A stretch of 64,000 nucleotides of DNA from Talinum fruticosum (taxonomy: Eukaryota > Streptophyta > Magnoliopsida > Caryophyllales > Talinaceae). Numbering within the stretch: the stretch's first letter is position 1; each line of letters starts with the position of its first letter. The stretch covers positions 1,138,827 to 1,202,826 of the forward strand of contig JAITYX010000118.1 in the NCBI GenBank assembly GCA_021018815.1, in the 5' to 3' direction. The notes beneath the pieces are model-generated. The model did no database searches, had not been told where the DNA came from, and saw only the letters and a list, made by a program, of their open reading frames with translations. Made by a program: the position numbers and the translations under genes. Shown piece by piece: positions 12,061-24,311 of the stretch.

Positions 12061-12379
12061 ACTTAACAGAGATGAAGACGACCTTGCTCGAAGTTGAGCT
12101 CGGAAAGAGTTAAGACAGAATTACCGAGGCAACTCGGAATGGAGCAACTCAAAATGCTATGACTCATACTCGAACAAACTCAAGAGCCAGCTCGAATACT
12201 AAAGAACAAGTCAATGAGACTCAGCAAGATGAAGATCATCCTGTTCAACCAACAAACTTGGTAAATCAAAGGACATGTAAAGCATTCAAATATGAATCCA
12301 GCCACCCACCTGAAAACATACTTTCGACATCAACAATGGGGTAAGAACTCGAACTTCTTTACATAATCTGGGTGCATCT

Positions 12380-13352
12380 TCTTCTTTCATATCATTAACG
12401 AACCCAAAATGCACTAGAAGCCCTAAATGAGCCTGAATGGGTAGAGGCCATGCAAGAAGAGCTCAATCAATTTAAAAGAAACAAAGTCTTAGCTCGACCA
12501 AATGACCATTTAACCACCCAATCATAGGAACCACATGGGTCTTCAAGAACAAACTGGATAAGGAAGGGTTGGTAGTAAGAAATAAGGCTAGACTTATTGC
12601 CCGGGGTCACAATCAAGAAGAAGGAATTGATTGTGGGGAAACCTTTGCACCTATTGCTAGGATTGAGGTAATTAGAATCTTGTTGGCATTTGCATCTAGG
12701 ATGAATATCAAGCTTTATCAAATGGATGTCAAATGTGCTTTTTCGAATGGTTTCATTCAAGACGAAGTCTATGTTGAGTAACACCCTAGATTTGAAAACT
12801 CGGAATTTCCAAATCATGTTTTCAAATTACAAAAGGCTTTATATGGTCTTAAACAAGCTCCCGGAGCTTGGTATGAAAGACTAAGCAATTTCTTGGTTGA
12901 AAATGATTTCAAAAGAGGTCAGATTGACAAAACTCTTTTCATAAAAACCAAGGGGAAAGATTTTCTTATTGCTCGATTTATGTTGATGATATCAATTTTG
13001 GAGCTACTAATAAAACTTTGTGTCAAGAGTTTTTCGAGTTAATGAGATAGGAGTTCCAAATGAGTATGATGGGAGAACTCAACTTCTCTCTTGGTCTACA
13101 AATCAAACAAGCAAGGATGGCATTTATGTCCATCAATCCAAGTATACCAAGGAGCTTTTGAAGAAGTACAAACTACAAGATGTGAAGCATGCAGTAACAC
13201 CTATGAGTAACAATTTGAAACTAGACTCAAATGAGAAAGGTAAAGTTATAGATCAAAAACTCTTCGGAGGTATGATCGGATCTCTACTTTATCTCACATC
13301 TAGTAGGCCGGATATCATGTTCGATCCGCCTTTGTGCAAGATTTCAAGTTAA
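12380..13352 (+). pseudogene. Copia reverse transcriptase (element D)
   Basis: The RT domain starts near an EPEWVEAM-like segment. It runs through NKARLIARGHNQEEGIDCGETFAP and ARIEVIRILLAFA, then QMDVKCAFSNG (first catalytic Asp), ALYGLKQAPGAWYERL and YVDD (12979-12990). After that come the segment with LLKKYKLQDVKHAVTPM and GSLLYLTSSRPDI. This order is typical of Ty1/Copia elements. A stop follows EVYVE (12779-12781) and the frame shifts immediately before YVDD. The catalytic residues themselves remain. Confidence 0.88.
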
Positions 13353-13916
13353 TCCAAAAGAATCACATCTCACTCGCGGTGAAGAGAATTTTCGGATATC
13401 TTGCAAGGACTCGGAATCTTGGTCTATGGTTTTCAAAAGACTCGAACCGAGTCTCACTAAATACTCGGATGTCTGGTTATGCTGGATACAAAGTTTATAG
13501 AAAGAGCACATCATGAGCATGTCAATTTCTGGGTCAATCCCTCATCTCTTGGCACTCAAAGAAATAAAATTTTTTTGCTCTATCAACTCGCCGAAGCCGA
13601 GTAATTTGCAGCTGCAGCTTGTTGTGCTTAGATTCTGTGGATCAAGCAAGCACTTGAAGGATCTAGGGCTATCACTCAAATCTATCCCAATCAAGTGTGA
13701 TAATCGGAGTGCAATAATCACCCAAAAACAAATCATATTGAGGTCATGTATCATTTTCTAAGAGACCATTCCGAGAAAGGTGATATTGAACTTGAATTCA
13801 TTCCTACGAAATTTCAATTAGCCGATATTTTCAATAAGCCACTTAGTAAGGATCGGTTTTGTTTTAATAAAAATGGATTAGTTGACCGAGTGAAACCGCG
13901 CTATGAGTTATTACGT
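13353..13916 (+). pseudogene. Copia RNase H (element D)
   Basis: The RNase H domain follows RT directly, as usual in Copia elements. SGYAGYKVYRKSTS (about 13470-13515), an altered copy of the segment with the first Asp, is followed by degraded EAEY-like sequence near 13595. Then comes FLRDHSEKGDIELEFIPTKFQLADIFNKPL (13752-13845, several frames), a hallmark of the C-terminal end of Copia pol. Frame shifts separate these parts. It would remove the RNA template during cDNA synthesis. Confidence 0.8.
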
Positions 13917-14366
13917 CTCCGAGTGTTCCGAGTCACTCGGAAAACATACTCGGGTCGGACTCAGCTTTTAAGAAAAATGGACATCAAAGTTTTGGAATTA
14001 TCTCTAGATCAATGGAGAATTTCGAAATATTTTTTAAAAGTATTTCTTCTCTCTCTCTCTCTCTCTGCGCGAGTTTCGATCGGAGAAAACTAGTCGTTTG
14101 AAGAAAGATGCTTGGAATTCTAGCCGTTGAAGAGTAGAACGTCACACCGAGTCTCGGATCGCCGTTAGAGCTCGAGTCGGACCGAAGGCCAAAGGTCATT
14201 TCTTTTCGCTGTAAATAGCATCCCTTTACCTTCATTTCTTTACTTTACTCACTTCCTTCTAACTCTCTAAGCATTCTTGCTCACTCGTATTCTGTCTCTC
14301 TCTCGAATTCTAAGCGCTCTTACTTTCTGTACTCTCTCTCGTGTCCTCTTTGTTTCTTAAATCACC
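13917..14366 (+). other. Leader between pol and post-pol ORF, CT-rich
   Basis: There are about 450 bases without a coding domain between RNase H and the next ORF of element D. It contains (CT)n runs at about 14048-14066 and 14295-14340, like a 5' untranslated leader. A separate transcript for the post-pol ORF is possible, but I see no clear TATA box. Confidence 0.4.
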
Positions 14367-14661
14367 ATGCCTAAAAGAGGTACAAGACTCGAGTTGTTGG
14401 GGTCCGCTACCAAAAGCCCCGCACCAAAACTCCCCAAAAGGGTACCTCCAACCCCTCAAAAATCTTTGTCACCCAACACTTTATGTTGGATGACAAGTTC
14501 TTCCAAACCACATTGTTTTCGTGGTTAAAACACATTCAGGACACTTGAGTCTACAATTATTTGTGCTTCGGTGATTTCATCTATCCCGAACTTGCCTCCG
14601 AGTTCTATTCAAACATGTCCCATTTTGGGGGTGTCATCACCTCAAAAGTCCATAGGAAGGT
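14367..14661 (+). pseudogene. Post-pol ORF of Copia D, N-terminal part
   Basis: This ORF starts MPKRGTRLELLGS, is Pro/Lys-rich at first, and then contains DDKFFQTTLFSWLKHIQ, LCFGDFIYPELASEFYSNM and FGGVITSKVHRK, with one in-frame TGA at about 14549 and at least one frame shift. The E-FYxNM / GVITSKV pattern resembles a domain I associate with the extra ORF after pol in plant SIRE/Maximus-type Copia elements, sometimes called envelope-like. That link is from memory of the family and is uncertain. The ORF is cut by element E and continues in frame at 22545. Confidence 0.6.
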
Positions 14662-16314
14662 TGCAAAAACTTGACAGGCCGCAAGCGCACGGTATTTAAA
14701 TTGTAGCTAGTCAAGGTCGATCCCACAAGGACTCGATCTAGCAACGCACTAAACTAGCCCTCTACTCAATTGCTAAGCAATCAGATTTTTGAAGTTGGTT
14801 ATTTCTAAACTAGTTCTAACTATTGAAATTAAGAAAATTAATCTAGACTTAAATCAATGGGTAAAAACATCTAGGGATTTGCTTTCCTAACAATGGGTTT
14901 GATTATTTAAATGTAATTTGCGCAATCATTCATTCAAATAAATCAAGGATCAATAATCACAAAATTCTAACGCTCTTTCGATGCTTAATAGAATTGCTTC
15001 AATTAACCTATCAAACAACTTTCGTATGCCTTTTAAGTTAATCAAAGTTAAAGATTTCAAATTATCAAAGTGATCCCCTAATTTACTATTCTTTTCTCAA
15101 ATTTCATAAACTAGGTCGAAAAGTTGGTTGTCGGATTATTCTATTTCACTTTTCGAGTACATGATAGATTAATCTCTAAACACAAGTATTCTAAGCCTTC
15201 AAAACAATCATGAACATGATAAACACAACTTTCTATTGAATCAAAATCGGAATTCAAATAGAAATCATAGAAAACTAATCAAACTACATTGTTTCGGATT
15301 ACAAATCCCAAGAAAAACTAAACTACTCACACATGTTTATTGAAAGCTTAACTAAAATCCAATACATTGAAATCAAACCTCAAACAGCAAGAAATGAACA
15401 AGTAGATAATAGCCTAGAAGTGCTTCACTTGAATCTCTCGACTTCAAATGGAACTCCGCAATTCCTTCAATCTTCTTCTTTGATCTTCAAAGTTTTTGGT
15501 TTCATGTGAAGGAATTGAGGAAAGGAAAAATAGAGGATGAACTATGGAGGATTCTGGACTGGATTCTTGCAGGAATGGCCGAAAATCAGCTTAAATAAGC
15601 ATTAAGAAGCAATCAAGAGCCGAAACCGTCAAAACCGAATCGTCTCAAGCATAATTTACCTCCAACACGGGTCGTGTCCTCCGACACGGGCTGCCCATGT
15701 TGGTTGCTGGCACATCAAAACTGGACAAAAACATTGATAACGGGTCGTGTCCACCGACACGGGCTGCCCGTTCTCAATGCAAAGGCTCGACCTCCAACAC
15801 GGGCCGTTTCCGCCGAAATGGGCTGCCCGTGTTGGTTGCTTGGAAGGCATGCGTCAAATTGATTCATTCATAACTTCTTCGTCCGATGTCCAAATGATGC
15901 GATTCTTGATTTTCCGAAAAGCTCATTAAGTCTAGTTTCTAATTCTTTCATCATTATGCCTGCTTCATAAGTGTGGAAAAAAACATAATTTAGAGAGTAA
16001 AGAAGTGTCCATTACCGCACCCTTCTTACTTTCCAACTCATATCTTTTCCTTTCCTCAACAAAATTAAGCTTATAATATGTCATTGGAAAACTCTTTCAA
16101 TAAGGACGTTAGAAAAATAGATTCAAAATAGCTTTGGACTGAAAATATGACTAAAAATCAGGTCCAAATCATTAGGAAGCTGTGGAAACAGACCAAAAAC
16201 ACAAAACCCAAGTGTAAAGCATAAATGGAGCATAAAGTACATAAATATGAATATAAATCCCTAAAAATGACAAGCAACCTCCTTTGAAATATAATGCAAA
16301 AACGGCACTTATCA
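14662..16314 (-). repeat. Element E, 3' LTR
   Basis: The LTR starts TGCAAAAACTTGACAGG and ends GCACTTATCA in plus-strand reading. A cluster of GC-rich palindromes lies at 15655-15850 and a TTTAAGCTG... TATA-like region next to it (about 15590). It aligns nearly base for base with 20890-22539. Confidence 0.9.
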
Positions 16315-18110
16315 AAGTCCCCCATGCTTAAACCTTGCTTGTCCCCAAGCAAAAACAAGACTCAAACAAAAACAAAATAAAAAAGAAAACAAAAGGACTC
16401 AAGATGAAAAAAGAAAAATCTATTTACACACGCTCCTCGAGTTAGCATCGGTAGAATTCTCTAACAACTAGGTTTAACCAATAATAGCCCGAAAGTGATG
16501 AAAACCGTTAAGCACAAGTAAGAGGGAAGTTTTTTAAAAGATTTCTATGAATCACACAATCAAGATCAAATCAATCACCCCTAATCTCCAATGATACAAG
16601 TTGGCACATGTATGAGCATAAAACTAGAAAGATTGAGAGCAAACCTCACTTTAGGAAAGTGAAAACACTCCTCTCATGTGTTTGAAAATATATAACAATG
16701 AAGGTTCTCTCAATACTCTCGCCAAAGAAACAATCTACCATATGCTTGCTAAGAATCTCAAATCTCCACCACGAGATGCAAATGCAAATGACAATCAAGA
16801 GGTCTTTTCAAGGGTTGTAACGGGGTAGGGGTTAAGGGTAGGAGTGAAAAATGATTTGAGTAATGAGGAGCTAAAAGCCAAACTTGGAGCTAACTCATCA
16901 AATATCTCATATATACAATACTGCCCATTCATAAGCATTCAAAACAAACCCGGAAAAACCCATTGGAAACCACCTTAAATCTACACAAGCTACTGCCAAA
17001 ACACTTTATTCCTTTTCTATTTTTTTAATTTTCTTCTTTTCATTTTTTTGATTTTTTTTCATCTTTTCTCTTTTTTTCATTCAATTTTTTTTTTTTTTTT
17101 TTGAATGGCAAAGCAACAAATTTATAATACTAGGTAAGTTTCCAATTTTCAACCCAAATGAGACTACATAAGTGGAGAAAAGTTCAAGAATTGAATTTCA
17201 CAACTAATCTCCATCAATCAAACCACAAAATTTACCACAATCAACCCATATCACACTCAAAACACTTCAAGCAATGGCTTAAGGGTAGGAGAAATGTATT
17301 TGGCCAAGGCTTGTTCATTTGCGGCCTGTTAAAAAGAGTGGTCAAAGGCTAGAAAAGGGTTAAAAGTGGTAATTCATACAAGTAAGGGTGGCTTGTTGGT
17401 TCATGTAGATTACAAAATCAACAATTGAATGCCTCTATCACATTGTCAATGCAAATACAAATTGCGGTTTCGAAGAGATTCAAAGCAAGTTCTAGAGATT
17501 GCAACCAAGGTAGAGTCACACATGGAAAACATGAGACTAAAAAAATGATTAGTCTTTTCAGGCTTAGTGGTCTCACGGGTTAAGGCTCAACAATCAATTC
17601 TAATTTAAGATGTTCCACATGCCAATCTCATATCAAAAGGTAAAGAAAGGTAATCAATCATCTCTATCAAAGAGCAATTCTAAACCAAGATTATTTTACA
17701 AACTCTTTTATTCATAAACGGGCTATACAAAATCAAACAAAGTCAAAAGAAAAACTACCTAACCTAAGAATCATCGCCGGAGGATTTATTCACTAACCTA
17801 AAGTCTAATCTAATTTTTTTCTTCTTTTTTTCACATTATTTAATTTTTTTCTGATTTTCTAATGAAAACCATAAAAACTACCCCTACATGCAACCTAAAT
17901 ACAAGTGCAAAACCTAGAAATTACATTATTCTTCATGTACTACATGAATGCAAAACCTTCCCCCATGCTAGGACAAAGCATTGTCCTCAATGCAATTAAG
18001 AATCAATGTAAGGGGAGGAGAAAGAACAATCACTCTTCAAGTGCATATAATGGTAACTTTCATGAAAAATGCAAAATACCTAAAAATTAAAAAAAGCAAA
18101 GAAATCACCT
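16315..18110 (-). other. Element E noncoding 3' region with polypurine tracts
   Basis: No coding domain is seen. On the minus strand a polypurine tract abuts the 3' LTR (GGGGGACTT, about 16315-16325). A second PPT-like site, TAGCATGGGGGAAG, lies at about 17957-17970 next to a hairpin, GGACAATGCTTTGTCC (about 17974-17989). A long A-rich tract (plus-strand T runs) occupies 17015-17103. The same three features occur in the same order in element H (60955-62665). The region ends at the pol remnant ALLGRQP. Confidence 0.7.
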
Positions 18111-18165
18111 TGGGTTGCCTCCCAAGTAGCGCTTCTTTAAGGTCATTAGCTAGACCCATCTCTAA

Positions 18166-19402
18166 TCATCCGTCTAAGGAAATATGATAAACCGGAAGGA
18201 AAGAAGACTTGTCGAGAAACGTTCCTCCTTTGTCACGGACTTCAAATTCGTATTCTTGTAAAATAAGGTGCCTCCAAATACCCTTATCAAGGATCACTCT
18301 GTCATGGGCGGTCGCCATCGGATGGGCCACCATCACATTTGACCTTCCAGTTGAGGTCCAAATCAAGAGCTCCAATGCGTGGAGCTTCAACCAAAGCAAG
18401 ATTAAACCTAATGCACTCATTTCAACAAACGTCATTAAACACATAGGACATGCCCTTGCCAAACATTGGCGGAGGAAATTTGTCAACCTCCAAATCCGTA
18501 GCATTGACAAGTTCATGCCCTTCATGCAAAGGTTTATTACATGTCACTTCATCAATCATTTTAACGAGTACAACATTCAGCAGAAATGGGGAAACATCAT
18601 GTTTCTTAAAAATTCAAATTCACCGTGATGCTCCCCTACATCAAAGGTCAATCTACCCTCCTTTACATCAATCTTACACCCAGCAGTAGCCAAGAAAGGC
18701 CTCCCAAGAATGATTTGGGTACGGGTATCCTCAGCCATATCAAGAAATAGAAAGTCCACAGGCATAAAGAAATCACCAACTTTGATGGGAATGTCCTGTA
18801 AAATACCCAAAGAATATGTCACGGAACTATCCGCTAATTGAAGAGAAATGGTTACCTAAGTCCATTTTCTTATATAAAGAATAGGGCATCAAGCTCACAC
18901 TTGACCCCAAATCACATAAAGCATAATCTATGGACACATTCCCAATCGGGCATGGGATGGAAAAACTACACTGGGTCTTTAAGCTTTTCGGAAGCTTATT
19001 TTGAACTACCGCACTACACTCCTCACTTAGTGCAAAAGTCTCATGCTCATTCAATATCCTCTTTTTGGAGAGGATCTCTTTCAAAACTTTAGTATACAAA
19101 GGCATTTGAGTCAAAGCATCAATGAAGGGAATGTTCATATTGCATTTCTTAAGAATTTCCAAAAACCTCCCAAGCTCCATATCAAGCTTAGCCTTAGCTA
19201 TTCTTTGTGGGAATGGTAAAGGCGGAGTGTAAATTCTTTCGGGAGTTTTTGTTCGTTCATTAGGAGTCTCCTTCTCATTTTGCACAATGACATCAACTAA
19301 GGGTTCTTTGGAGGGTAAAGACACCTCCTCATTCACAACATCATGCACATTTTGTATATCAATGACCACATGCTCACTCCTATCACCCTTAGGCCCCATC
19401 AA
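18166..19402 (-). pseudogene. Athila-like aspartic protease region (element E)
   Basis: The reading goes from MMGPKGDRSEH (Met at 19402) through a PPLPFPQRIAK segment and an FALSEECSAVVQNKLP segment to the active-site motif CDLGSSVSLMP (about 18885-18920), where DLG stands for the usual D-T/S-G. It shifts frame near 18830. Then it continues through DIPIKVGDFFMPVDF and IILGRPFLATAG, the flap and C-terminal motif of Ty3 proteases. The product would cut the gag-pol precursor. Below 18577 the frame is degraded, and no RT follows because of a deletion. Confidence 0.75.
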
Positions 19403-19617
19403 TTATGTCCCACTCCTCAAAGTTATGGCATTGCATTGTTCCCTAGGTTTAATCTCGGGTTGGCTAGGAAGCTGACCGGAGAGCTAGAGGAAGAGCTTGC
19501 TTGGCTAGCAATTTGAGTTTCAAGCATCTTACTGTGAGTGGCTAAGATTTCAACTTTTGAAGCCAATTGCTTGATAATCTCATCTTGCTTTTGCTTGAGC
19601 CAAAAACATGCTTTCCA

Positions 19618-20757
19618 TCATGACCTCCAAGTTAGACTTTTGGGGCACTTGGGGCTGGGTAGGTCTTTGGAATCCAGGGCAAGTGGTCTTTGCACTTGTT
19701 GTGGACCCATGGGATTGTTGTTATAGAAATTTGAGAAGAGGTCAAAGTTTTTCCTTGGGTTCGGGTTGCCAATAAAATTGGCTTGGTCGGTTGGTCCATT
19801 GCTAGCCATACCCACAGGACAAAACAAGGTCTCATGCTCGTATGAATTGTAAGAAGCACATGGAAGGGGACGGGCAACATTCACATTTAGACGGTCCATT
19901 TTTTGAGTTATAGCATCTATCTTAGTAGAAATGACAGAAACTACATCAACATCAAGCTTACCTCCCGTTCTCTTGGACCGGGGCTTGGACCATTGGAAGC
20001 TGTTGAGCGCCATCCGCTTAATCAAGGTGTGGAGCTCATCGACGGACTTGCTCATGATGTTTCTTCCTGCCGCCGCAAGAATGGTGGCTCTCAAGTGATC
20101 ATCTACCCCATTGTAAAAAGCTTGAATGAGGACCCATGGCTTAAATTCATGTTGGGGGCATTGGCGAAGGAGATCCTTGAACCGCTCCCATGCTTCATAT
20201 AATGTCTCCTCCGGCTCTTGGACGAAGGTGGAAATTTGGTTCCTCAAACTGGTCAACTTGCTTGGTGAAAAGTATTTTGCCAAGAAGGCACTTGCAAGTT
20301 AATCAAATGTGCTGATGGAGTTCGCCGGAAGAGAATCTAGCCACTCCCATGCCCTTCCTTCAAGAGAGAACGGAAACAATCGTAGCTTGATTGCATCCGG
20401 TGAAGCCCCGTTTGCCTTGAAAGTATCACATGCTTGGCAAAAAATGCGGAGGTGCCGGTTGGGGTCTTCATTGGGGAGGCCATGGAAAGGAGTGGCCCTC
20501 ACCAAGTTGATGAGCGAATTCTTCAACTCAAAGTCATTCGCCGCTACAGTCGGGACATTGATGGCCGTCGGTGGATTAGTGACATTGGGTGTCACATATT
20601 GCCCAAAAGTTCTTCTTTCTTCACCGGCCATCTTCAGCTTTTGCTTGGAGCTTTCTTCTTACTTCTTCCTAGCCTTCTCTAGCCTTTTCTTCTTCCATCT
20701 AAAGCGGAAGGTTCGCTCGATTTCAGGATCAAACTCAAAAAATTGAGCTTTTTGCAT
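19618..20757 (-). pseudogene. Athila-like gag (element E)
   Basis: The probable start is the Met at 20757 (MQKAQFFEFDPEIER), matching the start in element H. A stop lies shortly after it, and the clean frame then runs from MAGEERRTFGQYVTP (20631). The capsid core includes FHGLPNEDPNRHLRIF, FPFSLEGRAWEWLDSLP and FVQEPEETLYEAWERFKDLL, typical of Ty3 gag. One nonsense codon (CAA to TAA, at 20296-20298) splits the core. Element H is intact at that codon. It would form the particle shell. Confidence 0.82.
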
Positions 20758-20877
20758 GTAAGGAGAGAGTACCTAGCAAGAACAAAAACAAAACTACCAA
20801 GGCAATAAAACAGAAAAAGAAAATAAACACTTAGTCAATTTGAGAGTATTCGTCTAATGGCTACTAAAAACAGAGTC

Positions 20878-20892
20878 CCGTGCAACGGCGCC
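20878..20892 (-). promoter_or_regulatory. Primer-binding site, element E
   Basis: On the minus strand, directly after the 5' LTR, the sequence reads TGGCGCCGTTGCACGGGAC. It resembles the site complementary to tRNA-Asp that is used by Athila-type elements (TGGCGCCGTTGCCGGGGA). Confidence 0.75.
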
Positions 20893-22539
20893 AAAAACTT
20901 GACAGGCAGCAAGCGCACGGTATTTAAATTGTAGCTAGTCAAGGTCGATCCCACAAGGACTCGATCTAGCAACGCACTAAACTAGCCCTCTACTCAATTG
21001 CTAAGCAATCGGATTTTGAACTTGGTTATTTCTAACTAGTTATAACTATTAAAATTAAGAAAATTAATCTAGACTTAAATCAATGCGTAAAAACATCTAG
21101 GGATTTGCTTTCTTAACAACGGGTTTGATTATTTAAATATAATTTGCGCAATCATTCATTCAAATAATCAAGGATCGATAATCACAAAATTCTACCGCTC
21201 TTTCGATGCTTAATAGAATTGCGTCAATTAACCTATCAAACAACTTTCGTATGCCTTTTAAGTTAATCAAAGTTAAAGATTTCAAATTATCAAAGTGATC
21301 CCCTAATTTACTATTCTTTTCTCAAATTTCGTAAACTAGGTAGAAAAGTTGGTTGTCGGATTATTCTATTTCACTTTTCGAGTACATGATAGATTAATCT
21401 CTAAACACAAGTATTCTAAGCCTTCAAAACACTCATGAACATGATAAACACAACTTTCTATTGAATCAAAATCAAAATTCAAGCACAAATCATAGAAAAC
21501 TAATCAAACTACATTGTTTCGGATTACAAATCCCTAGAAAAACTAAACTACTCACACATGTTTATTGAAAGCTTAACTAAAATCCAATACATTGAAATCA
21601 AACCTCAAACAGACAAGAAATGAACAAGTAGATGATAGGTTTGAAGTACTCCACTTGAATCTCTCGACTTCAAATGGAACTCCGCAACTCGCTTCAATCT
21701 TCTTCTTTGATCTTCAAAGTTTTTGGTTTGATGTGAAGGAATGGAGGAAAGGAAAAATGGAGGATGAACTATGGAGGATTCTGGACTGGATTCTTGCGGG
21801 AATAGCGGAAAATCAGCTTAAATAAGCCATTAAGAAGCAATCAAGAGCCGAAACCGTCAAAACCGAATCGTCTCGGCATAATTTACCTCCAACACGGGCC
21901 TTGTCCTCCGACACGGGCTGCCCGTGTCGGTTGCTCGGCACATCAAAGCTGGACGGAAACATTGAAAACAGGTTGTGTCCACCAACACGGGCTGCCCGTT
22001 CTCAATGCAAAGGCTCGACCTCCAAGACGGGCCGTTTCCTCCGAAAAGGGATGCCCGTGTTGGTTGCTAGAAGGCATACGTCAAATTGATTCGATCATAA
22101 CTTCTTCGTCGATGTCCAAATGATGCGATTCTTGATTTTCCGGAAAGCTCATTAAGTATAGTTTCTAATTCTTTCATCATTATGCCTGCTTCATAAGTGT
22201 GGGAAAAACATAATTCAAAGAGTAAAGAAGTGTCCGTTACCGCACCCTTCTTACTTTCCAACTCATATCTTTTCCTTTCCTCAACGAATTAAGCTTATAA
22301 TATGTCATTGGAAAGCTCTTTCAATAAGGACGTTAGAAAAATAGATTCAAAATAGCTTTGGACTGAAAATATGACTAAAAATCAGGTCCAAATCATTAGG
22401 AAGTCTGTGGAAACGGACCAAAAACACAAAACCTAGGTGTAAAGCATAAGTGGGGCATAAAGTACATAAATATGAATATAAATCCCCAAAAATGACAAGC
22501 AACCTCCTTTGAAATATAATGCAAAAATGGCACTTATCA
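20890..22539 (-). repeat. Element E, 5' LTR
   Basis: This is the second LTR copy of element E, about 1.65 kb, ending GCACTTATCA at 22539 directly against the AAGGT duplication. Its palindrome cluster lies at 21888-22065. The two LTRs differ only by scattered substitutions and small indels, which suggests a fairly recent insertion. Confidence 0.9.
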
Positions 22540-22544
22540 AAGGT

Positions 22545-23870
22545 CGTTCGCATTAACCTTCCTCTTCTTCAAAAACTTTTCAAAGTTTTTCCCTCCTTCT
22601 CAACTCTAATCCTATTCCTTTCATGTTTGTTGCGGATGAATTCTTTGAAAAATATGTCAAAGAAGTACCCGAGTCATGAAAGAACTTCTCTGTGGCTTAG
22701 ATGAGATCGGATGCAAGGCTGCTCTGTTTCATTCTAATGAAAACCTTCTTTTCTCATCGTTCTAGCAAGGAGAATCCTAACTTTAAGATTCTCAAAGCCT
22801 TGTTTGACATTCTAGAGGGCTACGATATAGACCTCTTTCCTTTTATTATTGAGCATATGGCCTCCTTGCTAGCTCAGTCCAAAAAATCTGCTCCTTTTCC
22901 CTTCGGAGCTCTCTTGATGTTTGTTTTCAAACAGTTCAAGCTTACCTTCCCCTCATATCTAAATGCCGTTTTGAGGCTGCCATTGTGGTTGGCGAAAGGA
23001 GCTTTTGGGCTACGGGCACCGGGAAGTCAATCCCGGTGTCTAGGTCCATGGTTCCGAGTTGAAACCTCTTTCACCCCTTCGTACCCAAACTCGAGACTCT
23101 TCTACCACTTCCTCCTCCCTCTGCTGGTACCTCTCCTTCTCAACCACCTCCTTTGGCATTTGCTCGTTATGTTTACCATATTGGTAGACAACATTTCTTC
23201 TATGTCCGAAGAACTTCGAGACACTCTCCGTTCTCTAAAAAATGTCCTTCAAGGCCAGGTTATCAACCGGAAGACCGGCCATTCTCAAATTCAGGAGAAC
23301 CGGGATCCGTTGATCGAGCTTAAGGGCATCATCAACGAGCATCGCGAGCAGCTTCAACTTCTTCAAGAACGCAGATCCAAGGCCGCTCAGGACCTACAAA
23401 CTTTAGATACTTCGAGCAATCCTCCAGCTCAGCCAAGACTACCTCGGCTGAGGTAGAAGAAGAAGTCGAAGTAGCCCATCCCGAGGAGGAGAAGGAAGAG
23501 GAGAAAGAAGAAGAGGAGAAAGAAGAAGAGGAGAAAGAAAAGGAAGAGGTTGTTCAACCTAAGGGTCAAGGAGCAGCAGCTCTCGAACCGGAACCGATAT
23601 GCTCGATAACGATCCGAGTGGGTCGAAGAAGCTGGGGACATTGGTGAATCCACAACTGCTAAGTCGAAGCAACACCCTCTGTTGTCTTCCGGGAAGATGA
23701 ACCTGAGGAAGACATGCCCTCGGCTCGGACAAGCGGGATGTAGCACCTTCCGAACATCCCTTTGCTGCCACCGCCGCGATCAACCACCTCCTCCCAAGCA
23801 TATCGGCGCCGGTGCACTGCCCGTCCCTCCTCCTCTCGACAAGCACGCCCTCCTCTCGAATTTTTTTTTT
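22545..23870 (+). pseudogene. Post-pol ORF of Copia D, C-terminal part
   Basis: The frame resumes across element E (VVRINLPLLQKLFKVF). From 22701 it passes through FKILKALFDILEGYDIDLFPFIIEHM. Near 23170-23400 there is a coiled-coil-like Glu/Arg/Leu segment ending LQERRSKAAQD, then a long Glu/Lys run (about 23456-23550). The last part is Pro/Arg-rich with a hydrophobic stretch in one frame (about 23850-23925). The LQERRSKAAQD segment recurs as the start of the only ORF in element F. Function is unknown; an envelope-like role is sometimes proposed for this position. Several frame shifts are present. Confidence 0.55.
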
Positions 23871-24311
23871 TGTCCAACATTAATTGTATTTTGTTTGCTA
23901 TTTTCTTCCCTCTTTTTGATGAAATGCTAGGGGAGAGAATATAGAAAATTTGATGTTGTGTTTAGGGGAGCTCACCCTCTCTTTCTTCGAGCAGTGAATG
24001 AATGAATGAATATTTTTTTCCGAACAGACTTATTTCTAAGTTATATGTTTCTAAGTTATACTTTTGATCCGATATCTAACTCTGCCATTTTGTCTTACTT
24101 TTCTGCGCTGATATAATCTATTCATTTCTTTGCTCCGATTTATTTTCTCGCATAACTCGTTAAGACCGATGTTATGATCTCGAAATACATTTTATAAGTA
24201 TGGAATGCTTCTCTTTCGTCACTCTTTGCTCTAATATGTTCCGATTAGTGAAAATCAAAACCGATGTTTCGCACTAACAAGATTCTATCTAAGTGTGGCA
24301 TGTCTTTCATC
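23871..24311 (+). other. 3' noncoding stretch of Copia D
   Basis: This is T-rich sequence between the post-pol ORF and the polypurine tract. It holds a GAATGAATGAATGAAT run at about 23995-24010. No gene is seen. Confidence 0.5.

Larger units (their letters stand above)
14662..22539 (-). mobile_element. Non-autonomous Athila-like Ty3 element E, complete
   Basis: This is a 7.88 kb element between perfect AAGGT duplications (14657-14661 and 22540-22544). LTRs lie at 14662-16314 and 20890-22539. Read on the minus strand, the order is 5' LTR, Asp-type primer site, gag, protease, the last few codons of pol (ALLGRQP at about 18110-18130), a long noncoding region, a polypurine tract and the 3' LTR. 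RT, RNase H, integrase and the post-pol ORF present in relative H are absent, so it needs proteins from another element. The LTRs are very similar by eye. Confidence 0.9.

Noticed and set aside
23429..23880. Minus-strand frames opposite the Copia D post-pol ORF
   Set aside because: Antisense to an identified ORF, with Leu/Phe runs opposite the Glu/Lys run.
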